Counted from the first letter of the stretch, positions 7,711-14,677 are shown. The stretch is DNA of 19,509 nt from Verrucomicrobiota bacterium (GCA_009917805.1 RGES01000008.1:1-19509), one strand, 5' to 3'. Numbers and translations: made by a program. Notes: generated by a model not told the origin, from the sequence alone.

Positions 7711-8828
7711 CGGCGGTCTCCTCCCGTGGCGGGCTTGGGCTCTTCCTTCTTGAAACCGAGCGAATCGAGTTCCCCTCCGACGGCCTGGGGCTTGGCTTCC
7801 GCGGCGGTGCGCGGACGCGGATAGGTGCCGAGCAGTCGGTCTGCGAAGGTCTTCGGCGGATTGGGGTCCTTCTGGATGCGGGCGAGGAGTTCCTCGGCTT
7901 CCTTCGAGGCGGCGGATTCCGGCGCGATGTTGCGGCACGCGTTGGCCATCAGCTTGGCCGCTTCGGGGTTGTTGCGGTCGAAGAAGTAGAACTTCGCGAG
8001 GTTCAGGCGGGCGCGGGCGGCGCGGTCGCGGAGGAGGGCGATCTGCTCGATGGCCTGCTTCGCGCGCGGGTCGTTGGGGAACTGGTCGGCCAGCGTACGC
8101 CAGTGGTCGGCCGCTTCGATCGTGGTGGCCTGGTCCCAGGCCGGCCCGAGCGATTCCTTGGCGCGCAGGGTGGCGAGCATCTCGAGGGCTTCGGCGGCGA
8201 ACTTCGAGGTCGGATAGTCGCTCACGAGGCGTTCGAGGGCTTCCGCGGTCTTGGAATCCAGGCCGCGTTCCTGGCCGAGCCGGGCGGTGCGGATGAGGCA
8301 TTCGTCGGCGTAAGGTCCGTTCGGCGCGAGGCGCAGGGTCTTCTGCCAGAGGGCGATGGCGCCTTCCGGATCGCGGAACCACGGGAACCAGCCGCCGAGC
8401 TTGCGGCGTTCGCCGGCGGCGAGGCGGTTCGCGATCTCGAACTGCAGCTTCACGGCGTCGCCGAAACCGGCGAAGCTCGAGTGGCGGGCGTAGAGGTCGT
8501 CGATCAGTTCGGTGGCGCTTTCGAATTCATGACGGGCCGCATGCAGGCGGGCGCGTTCGAGGAGCGAGACCGCTTCGGCTTCGGTCCCGGCGTTGGCTTC
8601 GCCGATCACGGACCACTCCTTGAGGGCCGCGCCTTCGTCGCCTTTCTCGGCGGTCTGGGAGGCGTGGTTCATGGCGAGCAGGACGATGGGCAGGCGGGAG
8701 GCGGGCGCGACGTCGTTCGACGTGCCGGGCTTGACGCGCCATGCGCCTTCGAAGCGGACGTATTCCGCGTGGGCGAGGGGGCCGAGCAGGAGCGCGACGG
8801 CGAGGAGGGATTTAGCGGGTAGGTTCAT
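7707..8828 (-). CDS. Exported BamD-like tetratricopeptide protein
   Basis: 373 residues. The signal peptide MNLPAKSLLAVALLLGPLAHA is cleaved after AHA (residue 21). There is no lipobox, unlike classical BamD. The mature protein is a helical solenoid with TPR-like pairs. Examples are SLLERARLHAARHEFESATE (about 87-106), PEGAIALWQKTLRLAPNGPY (about 153-172), ALERLVSDYPTSKFAAEALE (about 196-215) and AADHWRTLADQFPNDPRAKQ (about 238-257). The spacing and the YPTS/FPND turns recall BamD/YfiO, which helps insert beta-barrel proteins. The C-terminal 40 residues are Pro/Lys-rich and probably unstructured. The start overlaps the end of fabH by 17 bases and the stop overlaps the lptE-like start (ATGA), so translation is probably coupled. 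A role in outer-membrane assembly is an inference from fold and neighbours. Confidence 0.85.
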   Translation of the reverse strand: MNLPAKSLLAVALLLGPLAHAEYVRFEGAWRVKPGTSNDVAPASRLPIVLLAMNHASQTAEKGDEGAALKEWSVIGEANAGTEAEAVSLLERARLHAARHEFESATELIDDLYARHSSFAGFGDAVKLQFEIANRLAAGERRKLGGWFPWFRDPEGAIALWQKTLRLAPNGPYADECLIRTARLGQERGLDSKTAEALERLVSDYPTSKFAAEALEMLATLRAKESLGPAWDQATTIEAADHWRTLADQFPNDPRAKQAIEQIALLRDRAARARLNLAKFYFFDRNNPEAAKLMANACRNIAPESAASKEAEELLARIQKDPNPPKTFADRLLGTYPRPRTAAEAKPQAVGGELDSLGFKKEEPKPATGGDRR

Positions 8829-9825
8829 GCCAGCGGAGAAGGGTCGCGCCCCAGGTGAGGCCGGCGCCGAAGGCGACGATCAGCACGAGGTCGCCGTGCT
8901 TGATCTTGCCGGCGGCCCAGGCTTCTTCGAGCGCGAGAGGGATCGAGGCCGCGGACGTGTTGCCGTAGCGGTCGAGGTTGGAGGGGAAGCGGTCCATGCC
9001 CACGTTGAGCTGGCTCGCGACGGCCTCGAGGATGCGGATGTTCGCCTGGTGCGGGATGAACCACGCGACCTGCTCGGACTTCACGTCGCACTTGGCGAGG
9101 ACGCGTTCGCAGGATTCCGCCATCACGCGCACGGCATGGCGGAAGACTTCCTTGCCGTTCATGCGGAGGAAGTGCTTGCCGTCGCGGAGCGAGTCGGCCG
9201 TGGCCGGCGCGGCGGAGCCGCCGGCCGCGCAATGCAGGAGCTCGGCGTTGTTGCCGTCCGCGCCGAGGAGGTTGCCGAGGAGGCCGACCTTCGGTTCGGT
9301 CGTGGTCTCCAGGAGGGCCGCGCCGGCGCCGTCGCCGAAGAGCACGCACGTCGTACGGTCGGACCAGTCCACCACGCTCGAAAGCTTTTCCGCGCCGACC
9401 ACCAGGGCGCGGCGGTAGGCGCCCGAGCGCATCATGTCCTTGGCGACCTGGAGCGCGTAGACGAAGCCCGAGCAGGCGGCGGCGACGTCGAAGCAGGGGA
9501 TGTCGCGACGGAGGCCGAGCTTGGCCTGGAGCAGGCAGGCCGTGGAGGGGAAGGGGACGTCCGGCGTCATCGTGGCGACGATGAGCAGGTCGACGTCGTC
9601 CGGCGACACGCCGGCGCGCCCGAGGGCCTTGGCGGCGGCCTTGGCGCCCATGTCCGAGGGGTTCTCGCCGGGGCCGGCGATGCGGCGTTCGGCGATGCCG
9701 GAGCGGGTCTTGATCCATTCGTCCGAGGTGTCCACCATCGTGGACAGTTCGGCATTGCTGAGCGTGCGTTCCGGGGTGTGGACCCCGATGGCCCGAATGA
9801 AGACTGAAAGCTCAGCGCTGCTCAT
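8812..9825 (-). CDS. fabH: Beta-ketoacyl-ACP synthase III
   Basis: 337 residues, full length. FabH condenses acetyl-CoA (or another acyl-CoA) with malonyl-ACP to start type II fatty-acid synthesis. The thiolase-fold catalytic triad is visible: C118 in VAAACSGF, H259 in WFIPHQANIRI and N289 in YGNTSAAS. The N-terminal SDEWIKTRSGIAERR (34-48) is the usual CoA-binding/dimer region. VLFGDGAGA (161-169) and the C-terminal VAFGAGLTWGATLLRW are also typical. It lies downstream of plsX as in many bacteria, with a 48-base gap, and its last 17 bases overlap the TPR gene. Acyl-CoA preference (straight or branched) cannot be read safely from the sequence. Confidence 0.97.
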   Translation of the reverse strand: MSSAELSVFIRAIGVHTPERTLSNAELSTMVDTSDEWIKTRSGIAERRIAGPGENPSDMGAKAAAKALGRAGVSPDDVDLLIVATMTPDVPFPSTACLLQAKLGLRRDIPCFDVAAACSGFVYALQVAKDMMRSGAYRRALVVGAEKLSSVVDWSDRTTCVLFGDGAGAALLETTTEPKVGLLGNLLGADGNNAELLHCAAGGSAAPATADSLRDGKHFLRMNGKEVFRHAVRVMAESCERVLAKCDVKSEQVAWFIPHQANIRILEAVASQLNVGMDRFPSNLDRYGNTSAASIPLALEEAWAAGKIKHGDLVLIVAFGAGLTWGATLLRWHEPTR

Positions 9826-9834
9826 CGATGCGTG

Positions 9835-9861
9835 AGAAAAGACCCCTTGGGCGGGGAAGGG
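9835..9861 (-). terminator. Weak hairpin with U-rich tail between plsX and fabH
   Basis: On the minus strand CCCTT-N8-AAGGG (9861-9844) is followed by GTCTTTTCTC. It could attenuate transcription between plsX and fabH. The stem is only 5 bases and contains A-T pairs, so it may be nothing. Confidence 0.2.
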
Positions 9862-9873
9862 AACACTAAAACC

Positions 9874-10944
9874 TCAGGCTTCCTCCGGGGTGGAGGAAAT
9901 CACCGCATTCGCCTCGGCCAGCGAGGTCAGCATGCGATGACCGGCGCCGTGACCGAGGGCTTCCAAGCCCAGGCGGATGGCGCTGGCGATGCCCTGTCGA
10001 TTGCTCGATCCGTGGGCCTTCATGACGAGACCGGTCAGGCCGAGCAGCGGCGCTCCGCCGTAACGCTCGGGCTTCAGCTTGCCTTTGAGGTCGCGCAGGA
10101 GCGGGAACATGGCGATGCCGCCGGCCAGGTAGACCGGATTGCTCTTCACCTTGCTGCCGACCATGTCGCGCACCATGTACACGAGGCCCTCGAGGGTCTT
10201 GAGGATCACGTTGCCCGTGAAGCCGTCGGTGACGACCACGTCGCAGGCGTCGCCGAAGACGTCGAAACCTTCGACGGGTCCGACGTAGTTGATGCGCTCG
10301 CCCATGGCCTTGAGCAGGGCGTGCGTGCGGTTGATGCGCGGGCCGCCTTTGCCTTCTTCCGTGCCGACCGTCAGGAGGCCGACGCGCGGGCTGGCGATGC
10401 CGAGGGCGCTCTGGGCGTAGATGGAGCCGAGGACGGCGTTGTGCAGCAGCTGGGCGGGCGTGGCCTCAGGGTTGGCGCCCACGTCCAGCATGATGAAATG
10501 GCCTTCGCGTCGCGGCATGATGGCCGCGAGGGCGGGGCGTTCGGCGCCTTCCATCGGGCGGACCTTGATGGTGCCGGCGGCGACGAGGGCCTTGGTGTTG
10601 CCGGTCGAGACGACGGCGTCGACGTCGCCGGCCTTGAGCATCTCGAGGGCGATGACCATCGAGGAGTCGCGCTTGGATTTCAGGACGGCCATCGGGGCGT
10701 CGTCCGGCGCCACGATCGTCGCGGCGTGGCGGAAGCTGACGCGGGCGTTCTTCAGGGCGCGATGCTCGGAGGCGAGCATGCGCAGATTGTCCTCATGGCC
10801 GACGAGCACCAAGGTGTCGTCCGGACCGATGATGCCCTCCTTGAAGGCGAGGGCGGCGGCGGCCACGGCTTCCGAAGGGCCCATGTCGCCGCCCATGCAA
10901 TCAAGGGCGATACGGTGGCCTTTCTTCGGGGTGGCTTCGCTCAT
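9874..10944 (-). CDS. plsX: Phosphate acyltransferase PlsX (acyl-ACP:phosphate acyltransferase)
   Basis: 356 residues, normal for the family. PlsX makes acyl-phosphate from acyl-ACP, the donor that PlsY uses for the first acylation of glycerol 3-phosphate in phospholipid synthesis. It is a soluble, membrane-associated enzyme. Typical motifs are IALDCMGGDMGP (12-23), VSTGNTKALVAAG (about 112-124), IMLDVGANPEATP (about 151-163), VGLLTVGTEEGKG (about 187-199) and VVTDGFTGNVILKTLEG (about 236-252). It starts 27 bases after rpmF, a linkage found in many bacteria. The region before the ATG lacks a clear Shine-Dalgarno sequence and holds the small CGGGC/GCCCG hairpin (10950-10962). Confidence 0.97.
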   Translation of the reverse strand: MSEATPKKGHRIALDCMGGDMGPSEAVAAAALAFKEGIIGPDDTLVLVGHEDNLRMLASEHRALKNARVSFRHAATIVAPDDAPMAVLKSKRDSSMVIALEMLKAGDVDAVVSTGNTKALVAAGTIKVRPMEGAERPALAAIMPRREGHFIMLDVGANPEATPAQLLHNAVLGSIYAQSALGIASPRVGLLTVGTEEGKGGPRINRTHALLKAMGERINYVGPVEGFDVFGDACDVVVTDGFTGNVILKTLEGLVYMVRDMVGSKVKSNPVYLAGGIAMFPLLRDLKGKLKPERYGGAPLLGLTGLVMKAHGSSNRQGIASAIRLGLEALGHGAGHRMLTSLAEANAVISSTPEEA

Positions 10945-10971
10945 GCGATCGGGCTGAGCCCGGGGGGGAGC

Positions 10972-11151
10972 TTAGGCTCCGGTGTCCAGCACCTGGCGAC
11001 CGCGGTACTTGCCCGTGGTGGGGTCGACGCGGTGGGAGCGACGAAGAGCGCCGGATTCGGCGTCTTTGACGAGTTTCGGGGCGCGGAACTGGTTGGCGCC
11101 ACGACGGAGTCGGCTGCGGCGTTTGGACTGTTTACGTTTCGGATTGGCCAT
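10972..11151 (-). CDS. rpmF: Ribosomal protein bL32
   Basis: 59 residues, found by translating the minus strand by eye: MANPKRKQSKRRSRLRRGAN, then QFRAPKLVKDAESGALRRSH and RVDPTTGKYRGRQVLDTGA. The very basic N-terminus with PKRKQSKRRSR and the RRSHRVDP segment are diagnostic of bL32 in the large ribosomal subunit. There are no cysteines, so this is the zinc-independent form. It heads the rpmF-plsX-fabH cluster, as in many bacteria. The usual upstream yceD/DUF177 gene is not there; a divergent HAD phosphatase gene lies upstream instead. A larger reading frame on the same strand in another frame (10941-11216) is a shadow. Confidence 0.97.
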   Translation of the reverse strand: MANPKRKQSKRRSRLRRGANQFRAPKLVKDAESGALRRSHRVDPTTGKYRGRQVLDTGA

Positions 11152-11175
11152 GGTTCTACGCTTGGATGAGGGTCG

Positions 11176-11203
11176 GTTCTACCCCTCCCGCCCCCTCGGT
11201 CAA
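11176..11203 (-). promoter_or_regulatory. Promoter of the rpmF-plsX-fabH cluster
   Basis: On the minus strand TTGACC (11203-11198, 5 of 6 matches) is followed after 16 bases by TAGAAC (11181-11176, 4 of 6). Transcription would start near 11169, about 18 bases before the rpmF ATG. It is the best sigma70-like pair in this divergent gap. The octamer GTAGAACC occurs twice, once over the -10 and again just before the ATG. Confidence 0.55.
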
Positions 11204-11254
11204 GCCCCCTTTCCATTCCCTTGCGATTGTGGGCAGGTTTGTTTGGCTGGCCGG

Positions 11255-11803
11255 ATGCCCGGCCATCCCGCCCTTTTCCTCGATCGCGACGGCAACCTCA
11301 TCCGCGACCATCACCATACCTGCCGGGAGGACCAGATTGAGCTGATTCCGGGGGTGAAGCCCGCCCTGGAGGCCTGCCTGCATGCCGGCTACCGTCTCTT
11401 CGTGCTGACGAACCAGAGCGGTATCAACCGCGGCATCTTCACTTGGGACCAGTACGAGGCCTGCAATCGCCGCATGCTCGAGTTGCTCGCGTTGCCGGCC
11501 CCCGGCATCCTGGAGATCAAGGCCGCGCCGGAACGCCCCGACGAACCTTCGCTCTACCGCAAGCCGAGCCCGCGCTTCATCCTCGAGAAGATCGCCGAGC
11601 ATGGCCTCGACCCCGCGCGCTGCTGGATGACCGGCGATCGCGTCAGCGACTGGGACGCGGGCCTCAACGCGGGCATCCGTTCCTGCGCGATGCGCAGCGG
11701 CGCCGCCAAGCCCGAAGAGCTATTGGAGGCCGCCCGCCGCGGCTTCGCGGTGCATGACGACTTCCCGTCGTTCGTGCGCGCCGAGCTGAAGCTGGCGTTC
11801 TGA
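11255..11803 (+). CDS. HAD-superfamily IIIA phosphatase (GmhB/HisB-N-like)
   Basis: 182 residues from the ATG at 11255. The open frame extends upstream, but that part covers rpmF and its promoter. HAD motifs are complete: motif I LFLDRDGNLI (7-16; D10 nucleophile, D12 acid/base), motif II LTNQSG (51-56), motif III K103 in LYRKPSP, and motif IV MTGDRVSDWDAG (125-136, D128 and D132). The layout (LIPGVKPALEACLHAGYRLF, then NQSGINRG) is that of heptose-bisphosphate phosphatase GmhB and histidinol-phosphate phosphatase. The Cys cluster that binds zinc in canonical GmhB is missing around residues 90-105. The substrate is therefore open: a heptose bisphosphate for LPS core would suit the setting, but this is not shown. 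It is convergent with the Cys-repeat gene and shares its terminator. Confidence 0.88.
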   Translation: MPGHPALFLDRDGNLIRDHHHTCREDQIELIPGVKPALEACLHAGYRLFVLTNQSGINRGIFTWDQYEACNRRMLELLALPAPGILEIKAAPERPDEPSLYRKPSPRFILEKIAEHGLDPARCWMTGDRVSDWDAGLNAGIRSCAMRSGAAKPEELLEAARRGFAVHDDFPSFVRAELKLAF

Positions 11804-11808
11804 ACCAA

Positions 11809-11839
11809 CAAAAAGGACGAACCGGGTGGTTCGTCCTTT
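11809..11839. terminator. Bidirectional intrinsic terminator
   Basis: A perfect 12-base stem AAAGGACGAACC/GGTTCGTCCTTT (11812-11823 and 11828-11839) with loop GGGT. It lies between the convergent HAD phosphatase and Cys-repeat genes. On the minus strand it is followed by a run of Ts (TTTTTGTT including the stem end), so it works best for the Cys-repeat gene. It can also serve the plus strand. Confidence 0.85.
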
Positions 11840-11859
11840 GATCGCCTGGAGCGAGGTAG

Positions 11860-12132
11860 TTAGGCCTTCGGCTTTTCCTTCTCGCAGGGGCACTTGCCGT
11901 CCTTCTTCTCTTCGTCGCCGGCGACGATGGCCTTGGGCTTTTCCTTCTCGCAAGGGCACTTGCCGTCGTCCTTCTTCGGCTCTTCCGAGACGATGGCCTT
12001 GGGCTTTTCCTTTTCGCAAGGGCAGTTGGGGCACTTGCCGTCACCCTTCTTTTCTTCGGCGCTGACGAAGGCGGCGGAGAGGGCGAGGATGCCGACGGTG
12101 AGAGTGAGGAGCTTGAGGAACTTGGAGTTCAT
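11860..12132 (-). CDS. Small exported Cys/Lys/Glu-rich repeat protein
   Basis: 90 residues. Residues 1-25 (MNSKFLKLLTLTVGILALSA then AFVSA) are a clear signal peptide with cleavage after VSA. The mature 65 residues consist of a tandem repeat of 22 residues, CPCEKEKPKAIV followed by an acidic/Lys spacer ending in DGK, present two and a half times (from residue 37 on), preceded by GDGKCPN. Cysteines are at 34, 37, 39, 59, 61, 81 and 83, so each repeat has a CxC pair. I do not recognise a family. CxC pairs with Glu and Lys suggest metal binding or redox chemistry outside the cytoplasm, but this is inference. The gene stands alone, downstream of the orphan binding protein (72-base gap), and ends before a strong terminator. 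Its reality is supported by the signal peptide, the maintained repeat frame and the terminator. Confidence 0.85.
   Translation of the reverse strand: MNSKFLKLLTLTVGILALSAAFVSAEEKKGDGKCPNCPCEKEKPKAIVSEEPKKDDGKCPCEKEKPKAIVAGDEEKKDGKCPCEKEKPKA
11863..12026. repeat. Tandem 66-base coding repeat, about 2.5 copies
   Basis: Units start at 11863, 11929 and 11995, a strict 66-base period with the core GGCCTTGGGCTTTTCCTTCT (plus-strand sense) followed by CGCAAGGGCA. The last unit is partial. The period is a multiple of three, so it adds 22 residues per copy to the small Cys-rich protein. Nearly identical bases between copies suggest recent slippage or duplication. Confidence 0.85.
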
Positions 12133-12172
12133 GGTGGACGGATATGGTCGCCGATATCTTGGCTAAGTCAAT

Positions 12173-12192
12173 CGGCCGGACGAATTCGGCCG
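12173..12192. other. Hairpin between the binding-protein gene and the Cys-repeat gene
   Basis: CGGCCG (12173-12178) and CGGCCG (12187-12192) pair across an 8-base loop. It lies just after the binding-protein gene stop (12205) and before the Cys-repeat gene start. No T-run follows, so a terminator role is doubtful. On the minus strand TTGACT follows directly and could be a -35 element, but no matching -10 at normal spacing is clear. Confidence 0.25.
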
Positions 12193-12204
12193 CAGGGAGT
12201 CACC

Positions 12205-12999
12205 CTACTCTGCGATGGCGGATCGGACGCCGGTGAGGCCGCCAATGGTTTTTGTTAACCCGCTGCCAGGCAACCAGTTGCTACCACTGTTCACCTGATA
12301 GATGTGATGGTTTTTTAGGCAGCTTAGGTCGCGGATGGCTGGGATTTTCCCCATTTCGTTGGCTTTGCCGGGGCTGGCTTCGATGGGTCCGTCCGTTCGG
12401 GAGTCCTGTACCCAGAGCACGACGTCGGGCTTCGCGGCAGCGAGCAACTCCCAGTCGAACTTGATCCATGTGCCTTGGCCCAAGGCCGACTTGAGGCCGG
12501 CGGCGGCCAATGTCTCGGCCAGATAACTTTCCGGTCCGGCCATGACTCCATCCCAGACGACGATGATTGTGCGGGGCGCTTTGTTCGTCGGTGCGACAAG
12601 GCCGCTGGCCAGATGCTTCGCCTGGTCGGCATGCCCGGTCGCCTCGCCGAGCAGGAGGATGTCTTTCCGGACTGAGTCACGCGCTTCGGGATGAAGCACG
12701 ACGGTGCGCAGGCCGGCCTTCGCGCATTTTTCCGCCCACAGCGGATTCGCCATGCGCGGCAGGATCACGAGGTCGGGCTTGGCTTTCAGCAACCGCTCGA
12801 GGTCAGGCAGGAAGACGTCGGCGTCCCGCGCGGCCGGATGATCCTTCGGCAACGGGCACCAGCGGGTCGCCATTACGATCTCCTCCGCGCAGCCGAGATC
12901 GAGCAACGTCTGCGTAGCGCCCGGGCTGTAGCTGGCGATGCGTTGTCCGCTCGCGCTCAGCGTCAGGCAGGTCGCGAGCCAGAGCAGCAGCGGGCGCAT
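12205..12999 (-). CDS. Periplasmic substrate-binding protein, BtuF/FhuD-like (Peripla_BP_2), orphan
   Basis: 264 residues. A signal peptide at the start (MRPLLLWLATCLTLSASGQ) is followed by the class III binding-protein pattern: RIASYSPGATQTLLDLGCAE (20-39), DVFLPDLERLLKAKPDLVIL (61-80), TVVLHPEA (99-106), a long linking helix, then PRTIIVVWDG (142-151) and AAAKPDVVLWVQ (187-198). This family delivers vitamin B12, haem or ferric siderophores to ABC importers. No permease or ATPase gene is next to it, and the ligand cannot be told; B12 is the commonest for a short soluble member. The ATG overlaps the pdxA TGA by one base (TGATG), so it is the last gene of the lpxA-pdxA run. Its 3' third has more A/T-rich codons than its neighbours, though not enough to claim transfer. 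Confidence 0.85.
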   Translation of the reverse strand: MRPLLLWLATCLTLSASGQRIASYSPGATQTLLDLGCAEEIVMATRWCPLPKDHPAARDADVFLPDLERLLKAKPDLVILPRMANPLWAEKCAKAGLRTVVLHPEARDSVRKDILLLGEATGHADQAKHLASGLVAPTNKAPRTIIVVWDGVMAGPESYLAETLAAAGLKSALGQGTWIKFDWELLAAAKPDVVLWVQDSRTDGPIEASPGKANEMGKIPAIRDLSCLKNHHIYQVNSGSNWLPGSGLTKTIGGLTGVRSAIAE

Positions 13000-13901
13000 C
13001 AGGCGGAAAGCACGCGGGCGAGCCGCATCGCCGAATCGAAGCTGCCGCGGTCCGCCTTGCCTTGGCCGGCGAGCTCGTACGCGGTGCCGTGGTCGGGGCT
13101 GGTGCGCACATGCTTCAGCCCGAGGCTGAGGTTGGCCGAGGTCGAGAAGTCCACGGCCTTCAGCGGCGCGAGGCCTTGGTCGTGGTAGATCGCGGCGACG
13201 GCCGCGAACTCGCCCTGCAGGTGGCGGTGGAAGACGGTGTCTCCCGGCAGCGGGCCCACGACGTCATGGCCTTCGGCACGGAGCGCTTCGACGGCGGGTC
13301 GGATGACGGCGTCATCTTCCTTGCCGAGCAGGCCGCCTTCGCCGGCATGCGGATTGAGTCCGCAGACCGCGATGCGCGGACGACGGTCGCCGAGTTTCGT
13401 CCGCAAGGCGATCAGCGCGAGGACGGTGCGACGGACGGCGGCGCCGGTGACGGCGCGAGGTACTTTCGCCAGCGGGATGTGCCAGGTGACGAGCCCCACG
13501 GTCATCTTGCCGCCGGCGAAGGCCATCACGGGCTCGCCGCTCCAGCGCGAAGCGAAGAACTCCGTCTGCCCCGGGAAAACGTAACCCACGCCGGCCAGGC
13601 CTTTCTTGTTCACCGGTCCGGTGACGACGGCGGCGAAGCGACCGCCGGTAGCGCCGCGGGCGGCGAGCTCCATCGCTTCGATCGCGATCAGCTGACCGGC
13701 GTCGTCGGGCTGGCCGGGACGGGTGACGAAATCCTTGGGGCCCACCGCGAGGCCTTGGCCGAGCTGGGCGATCCAGTCGGCCGGGCCGATGGGCACGACC
13801 GAGGCCGCCTGTGCCGGATGGGCTTGGAGCCAGCTCGCGAGCAGTTCCGGGCCGACGCCGGCCGGATCTCCGCAGGTGACGGCGATGGGCAAGGCGCTCA
13901 T
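12999..13901 (-). CDS. pdxA: 4-hydroxythreonine-4-phosphate dehydrogenase family protein PdxA
   Basis: 300 residues, slightly short for PdxA (about 330). PdxA oxidises 4-phosphohydroxy-L-threonine with NAD in the DXP-dependent pyridoxal phosphate pathway. Motifs are VTCGDPAGVGPEL (8-20), VVTGPVNKKGL (92-102), H141 in TWHIPL, H185 in CGLNPHAGEGG and H240 in IYHDQGLAPLK; these three histidines match the metal ligands. RTSPDHGTAYELAGQGKA is the C-terminal signature. One oddity is that the usual GHTE substrate motif reads GQTE (Q112), replacing a histidine that contacts substrate in E. coli PdxA. The start overlaps the lpxA stop (ATGA) and the stop overlaps the binding-protein start. A related phospho-sugar-acid dehydrogenase of the same family (PdxA2 type) is the alternative. 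Confidence 0.92.
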   Translation of the reverse strand: MSALPIAVTCGDPAGVGPELLASWLQAHPAQAASVVPIGPADWIAQLGQGLAVGPKDFVTRPGQPDDAGQLIAIEAMELAARGATGGRFAAVVTGPVNKKGLAGVGYVFPGQTEFFASRWSGEPVMAFAGGKMTVGLVTWHIPLAKVPRAVTGAAVRRTVLALIALRTKLGDRRPRIAVCGLNPHAGEGGLLGKEDDAVIRPAVEALRAEGHDVVGPLPGDTVFHRHLQGEFAAVAAIYHDQGLAPLKAVDFSTSANLSLGLKHVRTSPDHGTAYELAGQGKADRGSFDSAMRLARVLSA

Positions 13902-14677
13902 TCGGGCGAGACGAAGCGGCCGCGCTTGCCGCCGAGGAAGAAGTTGAGGAAGTCGCGGGCTTCCGGCGTGCGGTAATCGCCTTCGTCGAGCGCCTTCTGG
14001 GCGAGCGTGGCGCAGGCGCCGTGCGTGGCGTAGACCGCGTGGTACGCGCGCTTGATCTCCGCGACGGCCGGAGCCGGCACGGCGCGACGGCGCAGGCCGA
14101 TGAGGTTGAGTCCGGCGATCAGGTTGCGGCCATGGGCCAGGGCGTTGGGCGGGACGTCTTCGGTGATGACGGCGTTGCCGGAGACGAGCGCACCGCCGCC
14201 GATGCGGCAGAACTGGTGCACCGCCACGCCGCCGCTGACGAACGCGCGGTCGCCGACGTGCACGTGGCCGCCGAGCATGCAGCCGTTGGCCAGGATGACG
14301 TGGTCGCCGAGCACGCAGTCATGCGCGACGTGGCTGCCGGCCATCAGGAGACCGTCCGCGCCGATGACCGTGCGTTCGCCGGCCTTGGTGGCGCGGTGGA
14401 CCGTGACGTGTTCGCGGATCACCGTGCGGTCGCCGATGCGCGTGCCGGAGTCGGTGGCGGGATCGAAGGAGAGGTCCTGCGGATCGCCGCCGACGACCGC
14501 GAAGTGGTCGACGCGCACGCCGGCGCCGAGTTCGGCGCGCGCCTTCACGATCGCGTGGGCCGCGAGGCGGCAGCCGGCGCCGAGCGTCGCGCCGGCTTCG
14601 ACGATCGCGAACGGACCGATCTCGACGTCGGGGGCGAGTCGGGCGGACGGATGGACCTGGGCGGAAGGGTGGATCAC
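13898..14677 (-). CDS. lpxA: UDP-N-acetylglucosamine O-acyltransferase LpxA
   Basis: 259 residues, normal LpxA length. It transfers a 3-hydroxyacyl chain from ACP to UDP-GlcNAc, the first step of lipid A synthesis. The N-terminal three quarters are hexapeptide repeats of a left-handed beta-helix (IHPSAQVHPSARLAPDVEIG and on). The catalytic base is H119 in SHVAHDC, matching H125 of E. coli; H116 matches H122. GGDPQDLSF (63-71) and HQFCRIGGGALVSG are also typical. The C-terminal helices (RAYHAVYATHG) complete the family pattern. The start is GTG at 14677, overlapping the stop of the unknown upstream gene (GTGA), and the stop overlaps the pdxA start. The usual partners lpxD, fabZ and lpxB are not adjacent, so the cluster has been split. 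Confidence 0.96.
   Translation of the reverse strand: MIHPSAQVHPSARLAPDVEIGPFAIVEAGATLGAGCRLAAHAIVKARAELGAGVRVDHFAVVGGDPQDLSFDPATDSGTRIGDRTVIREHVTVHRATKAGERTVIGADGLLMAGSHVAHDCVLGDHVILANGCMLGGHVHVGDRAFVSGGVAVHQFCRIGGGALVSGNAVITEDVPPNALAHGRNLIAGLNLIGLRRRAVPAPAVAEIKRAYHAVYATHGACATLAQKALDEGDYRTPEARDFLNFFLGGKRGRFVSPE

Noticed and set aside
10941..11216. 91-codon minus-strand frame over rpmF
   Set aside because: Ser/Pro-rich out-of-frame translation; the frame of rpmF itself gives an unmistakable bL32.
11863..12026. 66-base repeats as a CRISPR-like or regulatory array
   Set aside because: The repeats are contiguous, a multiple of three long, and keep a coding frame behind a signal peptide; there are no unique spacers and no cas genes.
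12205..12600. Slightly A/T-richer 3' end of the binding-protein gene as a sign of horizontal transfer
   Set aside because: The shift is mild and short, the gene is joined to pdxA by a one-base overlap, and no mobile-element signs are nearby.
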